IMG/VR virus record: IMGVR_UViG_3300044701_003953
Coordinates: 62,001-126,000 of that record
Reading direction: 5' to 3' (one strand)
Length of the DNA stretch: 64,000 bases
Source of the DNA: a virus
Positions within the stretch are counted from its first letter, which is position 1. Each line of letters opens with the position of its first letter. The notes beneath the pieces were generated by a model, which ran no database searches, was not told the DNA's origin, and saw only the letters and a program-made list of their open reading frames with translations. Below are positions 46,118 to 53,702 of this stretch, piece after piece. The translations under genes and the position numbers were made by a program.

Positions 46118-47462
46118 ACTACATAATGAAACTGACCTAGAATTCCGGAAACGTGTGCTCGATTCTAAGAGTGCTAGTTTCTGTGGAGCCAAATGGTACA
46201 ACGCTACCATATGGTTAGGCTCCGGCATGACCACATCCTGTCATCACCCTCCTGCGCATTTCGTGCCAGTGGAGGCCATCCAACGTAACCCCAAGGCGCT
46301 ACATAACAGCGACGAAAAGAAAAACGACCGCGCCATGATGCAACGTGGCGAACGTCCACCCGGTTGTGAGTATTGCTGGAAGATCGAAGACATGGGTCGT
46401 GATGCTGTTTCAGACCGTGTCTATAAAAGCGTGATCTACACCGACGAGGAACTCAATGAAGCTTATCTATTACCCACCGCTGAGGACGCAAATCTACGCA
46501 CTCTCGAAATCAGTTTCGATCGTACTTGCCAATTGGCTTGTAGCTACTGTAATCCTGCTTTCTCTTCTACATGGGTTAAGGACATTAAAACCCGAGGGCC
46601 TTATATCGAGTTGGTTAGTGATGGTAGGAATCACTTCACTCATGATCACGCTAGTGCTCAACTTTATCGATACGGTGAAGTCAATCCGTATGTTGAGGCA
46701 TTTTTCCGCTGGTGGGAAACCGACCTACATAAGACGCTTAGAGAGTTACGGATCACCGGAGGAGAACCACTCATGTCCGGCTACACCTGGCAACTCATCG
46801 ACTGGTTCAAACAAAACCGCGGCAAGTCAAACACACGCCTAGCCATCAACTCCAACTTGGCTATGCCGTCGGATCGTATACAAGAACTCCTAGATGCTTG
46901 CGAGGGTATCGAACTGGATATCTATACTTCCAACGAAGCACTACATTCGCAGGCCGAATACATCAGAGACGGGCTCCAATGGCAACAATGGCAAACCAAC
47001 ATGCGTTTGTTGGCCTCCAGTGGTAGGCTACGGGGCTTACACAACATGTGTACTATCAACGCATTGTGTCTCGAATCATTGCCTGAGTTCTTGGATTTCT
47101 TGGTAGAGATGAAACGAGAGTTTGGCAGAGATTTCCCCAACTTCACGCTAAACATCCTGCGTTTTCCGTCGTTCCAAAGCCCTTTGGTGTTGCCTGATGA
47201 CATACGTGAACACCACAAGCAGAGACTAGTTGAGTGGATGGTCAAGCACAAAGGCCACAGCTATCTACATCAGCATGAGATAAACCATGTGCTAAGATTG
47301 ATAGATTATCTAGATGTAGTCAAGACTCCGCACCGCGAGACTTTTGAGCGTCCAGCCCTACACAACGACTTCCGTAAATTCTACGAACAATACGATCAGC
47401 GTAGGGGTAAAAATTTCCCCGAAACATTTCCTGGCCTAGCCGACTGGTATTCCACACTATGA
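46110..47462 (+). CDS. Radical SAM protein, SCxHPP class (member 2)
   Basis: A 450-residue enzyme read from TTG 46110. FCGAKWYNATIWLGSG, TSCHHPPAHF, NPKALHNSDEKK and CEYCWKIEDMG parallel the protein at 43639-45045 block by block. Core CQLACSYC is at ~140-147 and TGGEPLMS at ~217. IYTSNEALHSQAEYIRDG and the tail FYEQYDQRRGKNFPETFPGL also match. It overlaps the neighbour before by 8 bases and the next by an ATGA. Two SCxHPP enzymes interleaved with PCC-type ones suggests ordered steps or partner pairs. Confidence 0.9.
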   Translation: MPRLHNETDLEFRKRVLDSKSASFCGAKWYNATIWLGSGMTTSCHHPPAHFVPVEAIQRNPKALHNSDEKKNDRAMMQRGERPPGCEYCWKIEDMGRDAVSDRVYKSVIYTDEELNEAYLLPTAEDANLRTLEISFDRTCQLACSYCNPAFSSTWVKDIKTRGPYIELVSDGRNHFTHDHASAQLYRYGEVNPYVEAFFRWWETDLHKTLRELRITGGEPLMSGYTWQLIDWFKQNRGKSNTRLAINSNLAMPSDRIQELLDACEGIELDIYTSNEALHSQAEYIRDGLQWQQWQTNMRLLASSGRLRGLHNMCTINALCLESLPEFLDFLVEMKREFGRDFPNFTLNILRFPSFQSPLVLPDDIREHHKQRLVEWMVKHKGHSYLHQHEINHVLRLIDYLDVVKTPHRETFERPALHNDFRKFYEQYDQRRGKNFPETFPGLADWYSTL

Positions 47463-48790
47463 GTGATACAAAAGATTTCTACAACAAGGGCTACGACTAC
47501 AATAGTCGGGCACCTTATTTCGTCGAGCGCAAAGACTTGACACCCGAGCAGTGGCGCAAGCTCACGGAGAGCGATACCTTCTGTATGTTACCTTGGATGC
47601 ACATGCACGCCTTCCCAGATGGTCGTGCTTATCCCTGCTGTCTCAGCGAATACTTCCACCCCGTAGGCGATCTGCGCAAACACACCATGGAAGAAGTATG
47701 GAACCAAGAAAAGTATCGCACCATGCGTCAGAACATGCTCACGGATAAGCCATGTAAAGAATGTACTAAGTGCTATGAGCAAGAGAAGGCTGGATTCTTT
47801 TCTATGCGCAATGATGCCAACAGGAACTACGGGCATCATATCTCAGACATACATAAGACACAACCAGATGGAACACACCCCGACTTCAAGATCCGTTATT
47901 GGGACGTACGATTCAGCAATCTCTGTAACATGAGATGTCGTAGCTGTGGCCCTATCTTTTCGTCGAACTGGTTCAATGACCATGTCAAGATGTATGGCGT
48001 AGTGCCCGATGTACTCAAACGACCCATGGCCAGGGTAGAATATACTACCGGCGACGAGGATGGCATGTTGGCACAGATGGAGCCACATATCCCTTATCTC
48101 GAACAAGTCTACTTCGCAGGTGGCGAACCGCTGATCATGAAAGAGCACTACTACATGCTGGAGAAGTTGATCGAAGCCGGCAAGACTGATGTGCGACTGA
48201 TCTACAACACCAATTTCTCAGAACTGCGCTACAAAGACAAACATGTGTTTGAGTTCTGGAAACACTTCAAAACAGTGAATGTGGGCGCCAGCCTAGATGC
48301 TTCGGGCGCCCGGGCCGAGCTCATGCGCAAAGGCACTGAGTGGACGCAGACCGTGGACAACCGCCGCAGGATGATGGAGGAAGTGCCGCATGTGGACTTC
48401 TATGTCAGCGCCACGGTATCCTCGATGAATGTGCTACATGTGTTAGACTTCCATCGCGAATGGAGCGAACTGGGCCTGATCCGCCCCAAGGACTTCAATG
48501 TCAATATCTGCCAAAGTCCTGAATGGTACAGGATCGACATCTTCCCCGAAGCGTTCAAGCGAGAAGTCATCGAACCTGCTTACCGTAGACACATCGAGTG
48601 GCTTGATCCGCAGGACACGCTACGCCGTGCTACCACTGGATTCGAAAGCGCCATCAACTTCATGATGAGCACAGACAACAGCCATCTCTTGCCACGCTGG
48701 AGAGAAGAGACCGCCAAGTTGGATCGCGTGAGGGACGAAGACTTTTGGAAGACCTTCACAGAATTGGAGACACTACGTGACTCTGCCTAA
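47459..48790 (+). CDS. Radical SAM protein, PCC-type twitch class
   Basis: A 443-residue enzyme. An N-terminal extension of about 40 residues precedes FCMLPWMHMHAFPDGRAYPC and CKECTKCYEQEKAGFFSMR. The core CNMRCRSC is at ~156-163, AGGEPLIM at ~220, and IYNTNFSELRY follows. Its start overlaps the previous stop (ATGA). Codons here end mostly in C or G, more so than in the structural block. The C-terminal tail (LDRVRDEDFWKTFTELETL) keeps the D..R..F arrangement but lacks the PE of its siblings. Confidence 0.9.
   Translation: MSDTKDFYNKGYDYNSRAPYFVERKDLTPEQWRKLTESDTFCMLPWMHMHAFPDGRAYPCCLSEYFHPVGDLRKHTMEEVWNQEKYRTMRQNMLTDKPCKECTKCYEQEKAGFFSMRNDANRNYGHHISDIHKTQPDGTHPDFKIRYWDVRFSNLCNMRCRSCGPIFSSNWFNDHVKMYGVVPDVLKRPMARVEYTTGDEDGMLAQMEPHIPYLEQVYFAGGEPLIMKEHYYMLEKLIEAGKTDVRLIYNTNFSELRYKDKHVFEFWKHFKTVNVGASLDASGARAELMRKGTEWTQTVDNRRRMMEEVPHVDFYVSATVSSMNVLHVLDFHREWSELGLIRPKDFNVNICQSPEWYRIDIFPEAFKREVIEPAYRRHIEWLDPQDTLRRATTGFESAINFMMSTDNSHLLPRWREETAKLDRVRDEDFWKTFTELETLRDSA
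48766..48769 (+). promoter_or_regulatory. Ribosome site GGAG supporting a GTG start
   Basis: GGAG lies 7 bases before GTG 48777 inside the end of the preceding gene. It selects GTG, which gives MTLPKTICMLPW, the same opening as its siblings. Confidence 0.6.
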
Positions 48791-49991
48791 GACCATCTGT
48801 ATGCTACCATGGATGAGCATCGAGACTTCGCCAATGGGTACAGCTCGGCCTTGCTGTCTTGCTGACGAAGAGATCACTGATGCCAATGGTGTCAAATATG
48901 ATCTCAATGTCAGCACACTGCGCGAAGTCTATGACAGCGAATACATGCAGGAACTGAGACGTCAATTCCGTCGAGGTGAAAAACCCAAGACATGTAATCG
49001 TTGCTGGGAAGAGGAAGCCGCTGGAAGGACCAGCAAGCGTATACACAGCCGTGTACGACTCAAAGAACTCTATGCCCAAGTGGACTGGGAAAATGATCGA
49101 CCTGACCAACTCTGGTTCGTAGATCTCAAACTAGGTAACATTTGTAATCTCAAATGCCGTATCTGCGGATCCTGGAGTTCCAGCAAGTGGGCTGAAGAAG
49201 AGATGAACTACTTGCCCAAGACCGTGGACAAGAAAACACACATCGCTTACACCTGGCTCAAGCAAGGACAATGGCCCCGCAAGACCGAGACCTTCTGGGA
49301 TGACCTGCGCGGACTCTTGCCCAACATTCGCTACTTTGAATTCACTGGTGGCGAACCCTGGTTGATCCAAGAGCACATCGACCTGCTCAAGTTCGCTGTG
49401 GAGACCGGCGACAGTCATCACATCGACATACACTACAACACCAATGCCACACAATGGCCCGACGATCTGGTAGAGATCTGGAAAGACTTCGGACGGGTGG
49501 ACATCGCCTTTAGCATCGACAATGTGGGAGAGCGTTTCGAGTTTGAGCGTTTCCCTGCCGACTGGAACAAAGCCAATGAGATCGTGGATGCCGTTCATGC
49601 GTTACAAAAGACGCACACCAACATCACTACCCAACTGTGCTTCACGCTCAACATACAGAATGTTTACTACCTCGATGAGTTGCTGGCCTGGGCAGACACC
49701 AAAGGCTTTGACAACATCTACTTCAACATGCTACATAGTCCCAGCCGCATGAGCATACAGTCCATGACGCCAGTGGCGCAAGAGTTGGTAGTTGGTAAAC
49801 TACGCAACACCGATTGGCGCACTGAATACCAACGCGAAGTTGATAATGTCATCAACTTCATTGAGAACGGTGCAGGTAGCGACGGGCGTGAGTTTTGCCG
49901 TCTCATGAAGCAGACTGACGCTTACCGTAAGCAAGACTTCGCCACCACACACCCTGAGATAGCAAAGGCCATGGGATATGAACAAACCTGA
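48777..49991 (+). CDS. Radical SAM protein, PCC-type twitch class (closest sibling of 4896-6497)
   Basis: A 404-residue enzyme from GTG 48777. CMLPWMSIETSPMGTARPCC and CNRCWEEEAAGRTSKR form the N-terminal block, CNLKCRIC at ~123-130 the core, and TGGEPWLI at ~190 the SAM site. IDIHYNTNATQWPDDLVEIW and SIDNVGERFEFERFP are very similar to the enzyme lying between gp47 and gp46, which indicates duplication between distant operons. The tail QTDAYRKQDFATTHPEIAKA matches too. It overlaps both neighbours by 14 bases. Confidence 0.92.
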   Translation: MTLPKTICMLPWMSIETSPMGTARPCCLADEEITDANGVKYDLNVSTLREVYDSEYMQELRRQFRRGEKPKTCNRCWEEEAAGRTSKRIHSRVRLKELYAQVDWENDRPDQLWFVDLKLGNICNLKCRICGSWSSSKWAEEEMNYLPKTVDKKTHIAYTWLKQGQWPRKTETFWDDLRGLLPNIRYFEFTGGEPWLIQEHIDLLKFAVETGDSHHIDIHYNTNATQWPDDLVEIWKDFGRVDIAFSIDNVGERFEFERFPADWNKANEIVDAVHALQKTHTNITTQLCFTLNIQNVYYLDELLAWADTKGFDNIYFNMLHSPSRMSIQSMTPVAQELVVGKLRNTDWRTEYQREVDNVINFIENGAGSDGREFCRLMKQTDAYRKQDFATTHPEIAKAMGYEQT

Positions 49992-51282
49992 ACATCGTCC
50001 CGCGACACTTTGTATGGCACCGTGGACTCACACATATCTGAGTCCACAGACTGAGCGCCGGATGTGCTGTGCTAGTCGTGAACCTGCACAGAACTTCCAG
50101 CAGTATATTGATACAGCTGCTGGTACAGGAAAATATATTCCCATTACCTTGGACGAGCATTGGAACGGCGAGCACATGAAGAGTGTGAGACGCCGAATGA
50201 TGACCGGCGAGACTTTGCCCGAATGCGATGTGTGTAACAGCAAGCTCTTGAACACAGACGTTTACCGTAGTTATTTTAACCATCTTTTCGGACATAAGTA
50301 TAATAGCATATGGGACTCTACTGACGAGACCGGAAATACTACTATGCAGCCAGTGAGTTGGGATTACAGGTTTTCCAACTTGTGTAACTTCAAATGCAGA
50401 ACCTGTGGAGACATGTTAAGCAGTGCTTGGGAGTCTGAGCAACGCCAACACAACATGATCGACTGGACCAATCCCAAGAATCAGTGGATGGTCCCTGAAA
50501 TCAAAAAGCAAATTGAAGGTTTTCAAAATGAACAGGTAGAGGCCGAGTTTTCACAGGCCGTTGAGGAGCACCGAGTCGAAGAAGTCTACTGGGTTGGCGG
50601 CGAGCCACTCATGTACGAACAGCATTGGCGATACATGAAACGTATCGTTGACTTGGGAGATGGACAAAATGTTTACGCTAGATACAACACAAATCTTAGT
50701 AGGATTGATTATAGAGGTATTAATCTTTATCGGGATATTCTTAGTAGGTTACGGGATTGGCAAATCTGTGCAAGCATCGACGGATCGGGCCGAATTGGTG
50801 AATATATTCGAACAGGTCTCGATTTTAGTCGGTGGCTTGAGAACTTCAAACAAGGAGTTGAAATCAGTACTCATAAACGCCAGATGCGTATTGACTTCAC
50901 TCTTACACTCCCGGGTCTCTTCGAAGTTCGACAGATGACCCAGCTCGGGCAGGAACTGGGTGTTGACACATTAGCCAAAGTCATATTCAGTTTCTCGCCC
51001 GACATCATACTCAGTCCATTGGCCTTGCCAAGGGAGTTACTAGAACCCTGGTTAGACGAACTCATACCCGATACACATGGCGCCATGCAGGATATTTTGG
51101 TACAACTCAAAGCACGACCTACGTTCCAAGAACAGTGGCCCGATCAGTGGCAAGCGGGTCTTGCGAAAGGCAAGGCTCGTGTGTTAAAATTAGAACAGAT
51201 CAGAAATGACGATTACACCATGGACGACATATTAAGCCAGCGTCCAGAGGTACATAAATGGTGGAGAAACATCGATGCTTGA
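49978..51282 (+). CDS. Radical SAM protein, PCC-type twitch class
   Basis: A 434-residue enzyme. CMAPWTHTYLSPQTERRMCC and CDVCNSKLLNTDVYRSY form the N-terminal block. CNFKCRTC is at ~136-143, VGGEPLMY at ~206, and ARYNTNLSRIDYRG follows. The tail is LKLEQIRNDDYTMDDILSQR with PEVHKWW. Around codons 230-262 the third codon positions become T-rich, unlike the rest of the gene, and a second frame with a membrane segment is open there (50669-50938). It overlaps the next gene by 8 bases. Confidence 0.92.
   Translation: MNKPEHRPATLCMAPWTHTYLSPQTERRMCCASREPAQNFQQYIDTAAGTGKYIPITLDEHWNGEHMKSVRRRMMTGETLPECDVCNSKLLNTDVYRSYFNHLFGHKYNSIWDSTDETGNTTMQPVSWDYRFSNLCNFKCRTCGDMLSSAWESEQRQHNMIDWTNPKNQWMVPEIKKQIEGFQNEQVEAEFSQAVEEHRVEEVYWVGGEPLMYEQHWRYMKRIVDLGDGQNVYARYNTNLSRIDYRGINLYRDILSRLRDWQICASIDGSGRIGEYIRTGLDFSRWLENFKQGVEISTHKRQMRIDFTLTLPGLFEVRQMTQLGQELGVDTLAKVIFSFSPDIILSPLALPRELLEPWLDELIPDTHGAMQDILVQLKARPTFQEQWPDQWQAGLAKGKARVLKLEQIRNDDYTMDDILSQRPEVHKWWRNIDA
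50669..50938 (+). CDS. Possible overprinted small membrane protein inside a radical SAM gene
   Basis: An 89-residue frame (+1 relative to the host gene) from ATG 50669, with GGGAG 9 bases upstream. It encodes MFTLDTTQILVGLIIEVLIF followed by IGIFLVGYGIGKSV, one clear transmembrane helix, then an amphipathic stretch (DRAELVNIFEQVSILVGGL) and a basic C-terminus. The host gene's wobble positions are unusually T-rich exactly over the membrane segment, which would be expected if the second frame were under selection. It could still be chance; conservation of this frame has not been tested. Confidence 0.3.
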   Translation: MFTLDTTQILVGLIIEVLIFIGIFLVGYGIGKSVQASTDRAELVNIFEQVSILVGGLRTSNKELKSVLINARCVLTSLLHSRVSSKFDR

Positions 51283-51463
51283 AAGTCTAAAACAATTATG
51301 GGACCGCGTAGTCCACAATGCTTCTAATTCCAGCACCGGTGACTGGTTACTGATATTAGGCATGTTTGTGGTTTGGGGGATATTCGCTTATTTCCATTTC
51401 CGAGACTATAGCAGGAACCCCGAGAAGTATAAAGACGCTGATAAATTCATACCTCCTTATTAA
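51275..51463 (+). CDS. Small single-pass membrane protein
   Basis: A 62-residue protein. After ~22 polar residues comes one hydrophobic segment, DWLLILGMFVVWGIFAYFHF (residues ~23-42), then a charged tail ending KDADKFIPPY. The start overlaps the radical SAM stop by 8 bases, and the next gene begins at the base after its stop. It looks like a membrane anchor or regulator expressed with the radical SAM enzymes; no family is recognised. Confidence 0.65.
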   Translation: MLESLKQLWDRVVHNASNSSTGDWLLILGMFVVWGIFAYFHFRDYSRNPEKYKDADKFIPPY

Positions 51464-52531
51464 ATGAAAAAAGTCAAGATAGTACTGAGAGATCCTCTCA
51501 ACAAGCAGGATCAGATCGATTACGACATCGAAGTCGAAGATCATGAAATGGCCGTGCGCTGGCACGATGCTTTATGTGATCTGCTTCGTAACGACAATTA
51601 CTTAGAAAAGAATTTTTGTTTTTTGGGCTTTCCTAACACAGCTAGGAATCTCGATTTCCTTTGCCGCGAGCTAGACTGGGCCAAGACGAAGATAAATTCT
51701 TTCTTCGACGATTATCGTATAGAAGAAGAATACCGTCCTGATACGCTGAGACATGGCCTCGATCCCAATCAGGATCTGATGAACTTGTTACACAATCATT
51801 TTGAAGTGTTACAAGGAACAGTATGGGGACTCAGCGAATACTACAAGAGAGCCGACTACGAAACCAAGTTTGCTATCCGCCAACTCAACAACATCTGCCA
51901 CGAAGCAGAAAGCCTAATGTTGAGCCAACGCAAACAAGTAGAAGCACCCGAGTGGGTGCGTCCTAGCCAGATAACTACGTTCTTAAACGCACCTCGTTTC
52001 GAGTATCCTCGAGAGTATAAACGTACATTCAACGAAACACGTTACGACCGTACCTTTGGTACAGTATATCAGCATTGGACACAGATCGGCAAGACCTTGT
52101 ACGAAGTCTATATCGACGAGAACGGTGCCGATATCGATCAAGCCACCTGCGAGGCCATCACGCACCTGCGATACTATTCGGGAGAATTTGATATCGAATG
52201 GGCACGTGATGTCACACACGGTGGCGAGTATCCGTGGCATACCAAACGTATGACTGGATTCCGCGAGTGGCTAGTCCGCAACGGGTTTGATCTCGACGAT
52301 GTGGAATACAACTACGGGTATCACTCAGTGGGGCAAGTCGATCTGCGTGGTGGCTTTGGCACGGATGACTATCAGACGATATGGAATACATTAGGACAGC
52401 ATCTCGACATAGTAAAGATCGAAACCGCTGGATTTTCGTCTACTTACGATTACTGCTGGACCGACGAAGATTATTATCAACAACAGATCGATAGATTGAA
52501 ACCTGGTTATGATTATAGTAGCAGGCGGTGA
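51464..52531 (+). CDS. Conserved hypothetical phage protein
   Basis: A 355-residue soluble protein with no recognised domain. It begins MKKVKIVLRDPLNKQDQIDY, then a helical middle (HNHFEVLQGTVWGLSEYYKR; KFAIRQLNNICHEAESLML), and a conserved-looking end (FREWLVRNGFDLDDVEYNYG; GQVDLRGGFGTDDYQTIWNT). Aromatic and acidic residues dominate. There is no cysteine cluster or P-loop. It follows a small membrane protein without a gap and overlaps the first SGNH-like gene by 23 bases. Its place suggests a role in the same modification pathway, which is inference. Confidence 0.65.
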   Translation: MKKVKIVLRDPLNKQDQIDYDIEVEDHEMAVRWHDALCDLLRNDNYLEKNFCFLGFPNTARNLDFLCRELDWAKTKINSFFDDYRIEEEYRPDTLRHGLDPNQDLMNLLHNHFEVLQGTVWGLSEYYKRADYETKFAIRQLNNICHEAESLMLSQRKQVEAPEWVRPSQITTFLNAPRFEYPREYKRTFNETRYDRTFGTVYQHWTQIGKTLYEVYIDENGADIDQATCEAITHLRYYSGEFDIEWARDVTHGGEYPWHTKRMTGFREWLVRNGFDLDDVEYNYGYHSVGQVDLRGGFGTDDYQTIWNTLGQHLDIVKIETAGFSSTYDYCWTDEDYYQQQIDRLKPGYDYSSRR

Positions 52532-53078
52532 CAGTTTCGTCTGGGGCAGCGAACTCCCAGATAGCCCGCACGGTGGGCCTAATGGATACAGTAGATCTAC
52601 TTTTCCTGCGCTACTGGCCCGCGGTTACAGTTATACCTGCTTGGCCTATCCCGGTATTGGTAACAAAGAAATCTCACAGAGAGTGCGGGATTTTTTATCA
52701 TCTTCAGAAGTCAACGATTTGATAATGATAGTCTGTTGGACATGGCCCACACGAGATGGAGTATTGGATAGCGACGAGGATATATTGGCATTACAACAGG
52801 CACTCGAAGATCGTGGAATACCTTATATTTTTACTTGCGCGGATAACTGTATAAAGACCGAGAACAAAGCGATAAAATGGGATGAATGGTTTTGGTTCCC
52901 GCCTGCGCATATCACTGAGCTATATGGGACTCACAGCCCAAGAGGTTTTTACCAGTGGGCGAGAGAAAATAAATATTCAGTAGGACCCGAGTGCCATCCA
53001 TTAGTTGACGCACATCAAGATGCCGCAAAGTTAATCCAAGGAAAATTCGATGAACTGGTTAAAAAGATTGATCAATAA
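52509..53078 (+). CDS. SGNH-hydrolase-like protein 1
   Basis: A 189-residue protein. IVAGGDSFVWGSELPDS holds the GDSxxxG nucleophile block (Ser at ~9), YPGIGNKEISQRV resembles the block II/III region, and CHPLVDAHQDAAKLI near 163-170 supplies the C-terminal His block. This is the pattern of SGNH/GDSL esterases, which add or remove acetyl or similar groups on glycans. The block III Asn (GxND) is not evident, so activity may be altered. It is followed by a second SGNH-like gene with one micro-gene between. Confidence 0.7.
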   Translation: MIIVAGGDSFVWGSELPDSPHGGPNGYSRSTFPALLARGYSYTCLAYPGIGNKEISQRVRDFLSSSEVNDLIMIVCWTWPTRDGVLDSDEDILALQQALEDRGIPYIFTCADNCIKTENKAIKWDEWFWFPPAHITELYGTHSPRGFYQWARENKYSVGPECHPLVDAHQDAAKLIQGKFDELVKKIDQ

Positions 53079-53151
53079 GATCCGATCAGAAATACAATAC
53101 CGTAAAAAACTCAAAGAAATGCGAAAGCGCGATCCTTTCATTTATAAATGA
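53050..53151 (+). CDS. 33-residue basic micro-protein
   Basis: ATG 53050 to TGA 53151 encodes MNWLKRLINKIRSEIQYRKK followed by LKEMRKRDPFIYK, an amphipathic, strongly basic helix. It overlaps the previous gene by 29 bases, and its stop overlaps the next start in ATGA. Without it there would be a 69-base hole in an otherwise gapless operon. Short proteins ending in RKRDPFIYK-like sequence also occur in marine T4-like phages. Function unknown; membrane-surface or nucleic-acid binding is possible. Confidence 0.65.
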   Translation: MNWLKRLINKIRSEIQYRKKLKEMRKRDPFIYK

Positions 53152-53702
53152 TATTAGTAAATGGCGATAGTTTCACTGCCGGAGAAGAAAGCACTGTAGC
53201 ATGGCCGGACCTTGTGCCCGATACCGTGAACATAGCGGTGTCTGGAGCTGGCAACGATCATATCGTCACTAGCACGATCGTCCACGTCGAAACGCACGAT
53301 GACGTCGATCATGCTATAATAGCATGGACCACACCACATAGGATAACGATCAGTGGAAAACATCTTACTCCCACTAGCCAGAGGAAATACGGAAAGTTAG
53401 TAGACGAGGTATTCCGTGACTGGGACGAAGATTGGGCCTGGAGGAAATTCCGAGCCGAAGTGGCCGCATTACATGGTTATCTCGAACACAAAGGTATCCC
53501 ACATGTGTTTGTGAGCACATTTGGGATACCCTCTAATACTATACCTGACTGCTTGTACTGGCTGGGGTGGGGAACAGAAGGCATGGTGGAATGGATGGGC
53601 GATTGCCCCAAAGGCCCAGGTGGGCATCCTTTAGAACTTGGACATCAAAGAATAGCAGGAAAAATCAATGAACATATTAGGAATATCGGCTGGATTTCAT
53701 GA
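53148..53702 (+). CDS. SGNH-hydrolase-like protein 2
   Basis: A 184-residue protein. MILVNGDSFTAGEESTVAWP carries the GDS nucleophile block, VSGAGNDHIVTSTIV gives a G-x-N-D block, and GGHPLELGHQRIAGKI at ~161-175 supplies the His. This set is more complete than in its neighbour, including the G-N-D that is less clear there. It is probably an esterase/acyl-transfer enzyme acting on a glycan. The next gene begins 35 bases before its stop. Confidence 0.75.
   Translation: MILVNGDSFTAGEESTVAWPDLVPDTVNIAVSGAGNDHIVTSTIVHVETHDDVDHAIIAWTTPHRITISGKHLTPTSQRKYGKLVDEVFRDWDEDWAWRKFRAEVAALHGYLEHKGIPHVFVSTFGIPSNTIPDCLYWLGWGTEGMVEWMGDCPKGPGGHPLELGHQRIAGKINEHIRNIGWIS
53310..53326. repeat. Perfect 17-bp palindrome CATGCTATAATAGCATG
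   Basis: Two 8-base arms around a central A, inside the second SGNH-like gene. It contains TGCTATAATAG, the same 11 bases found in the promoter of this operon at 40456. It may be an internal promoter for the carbamoyltransferase cassette or an operator, or chance within codons for HAIIAW. Confidence 0.4.
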
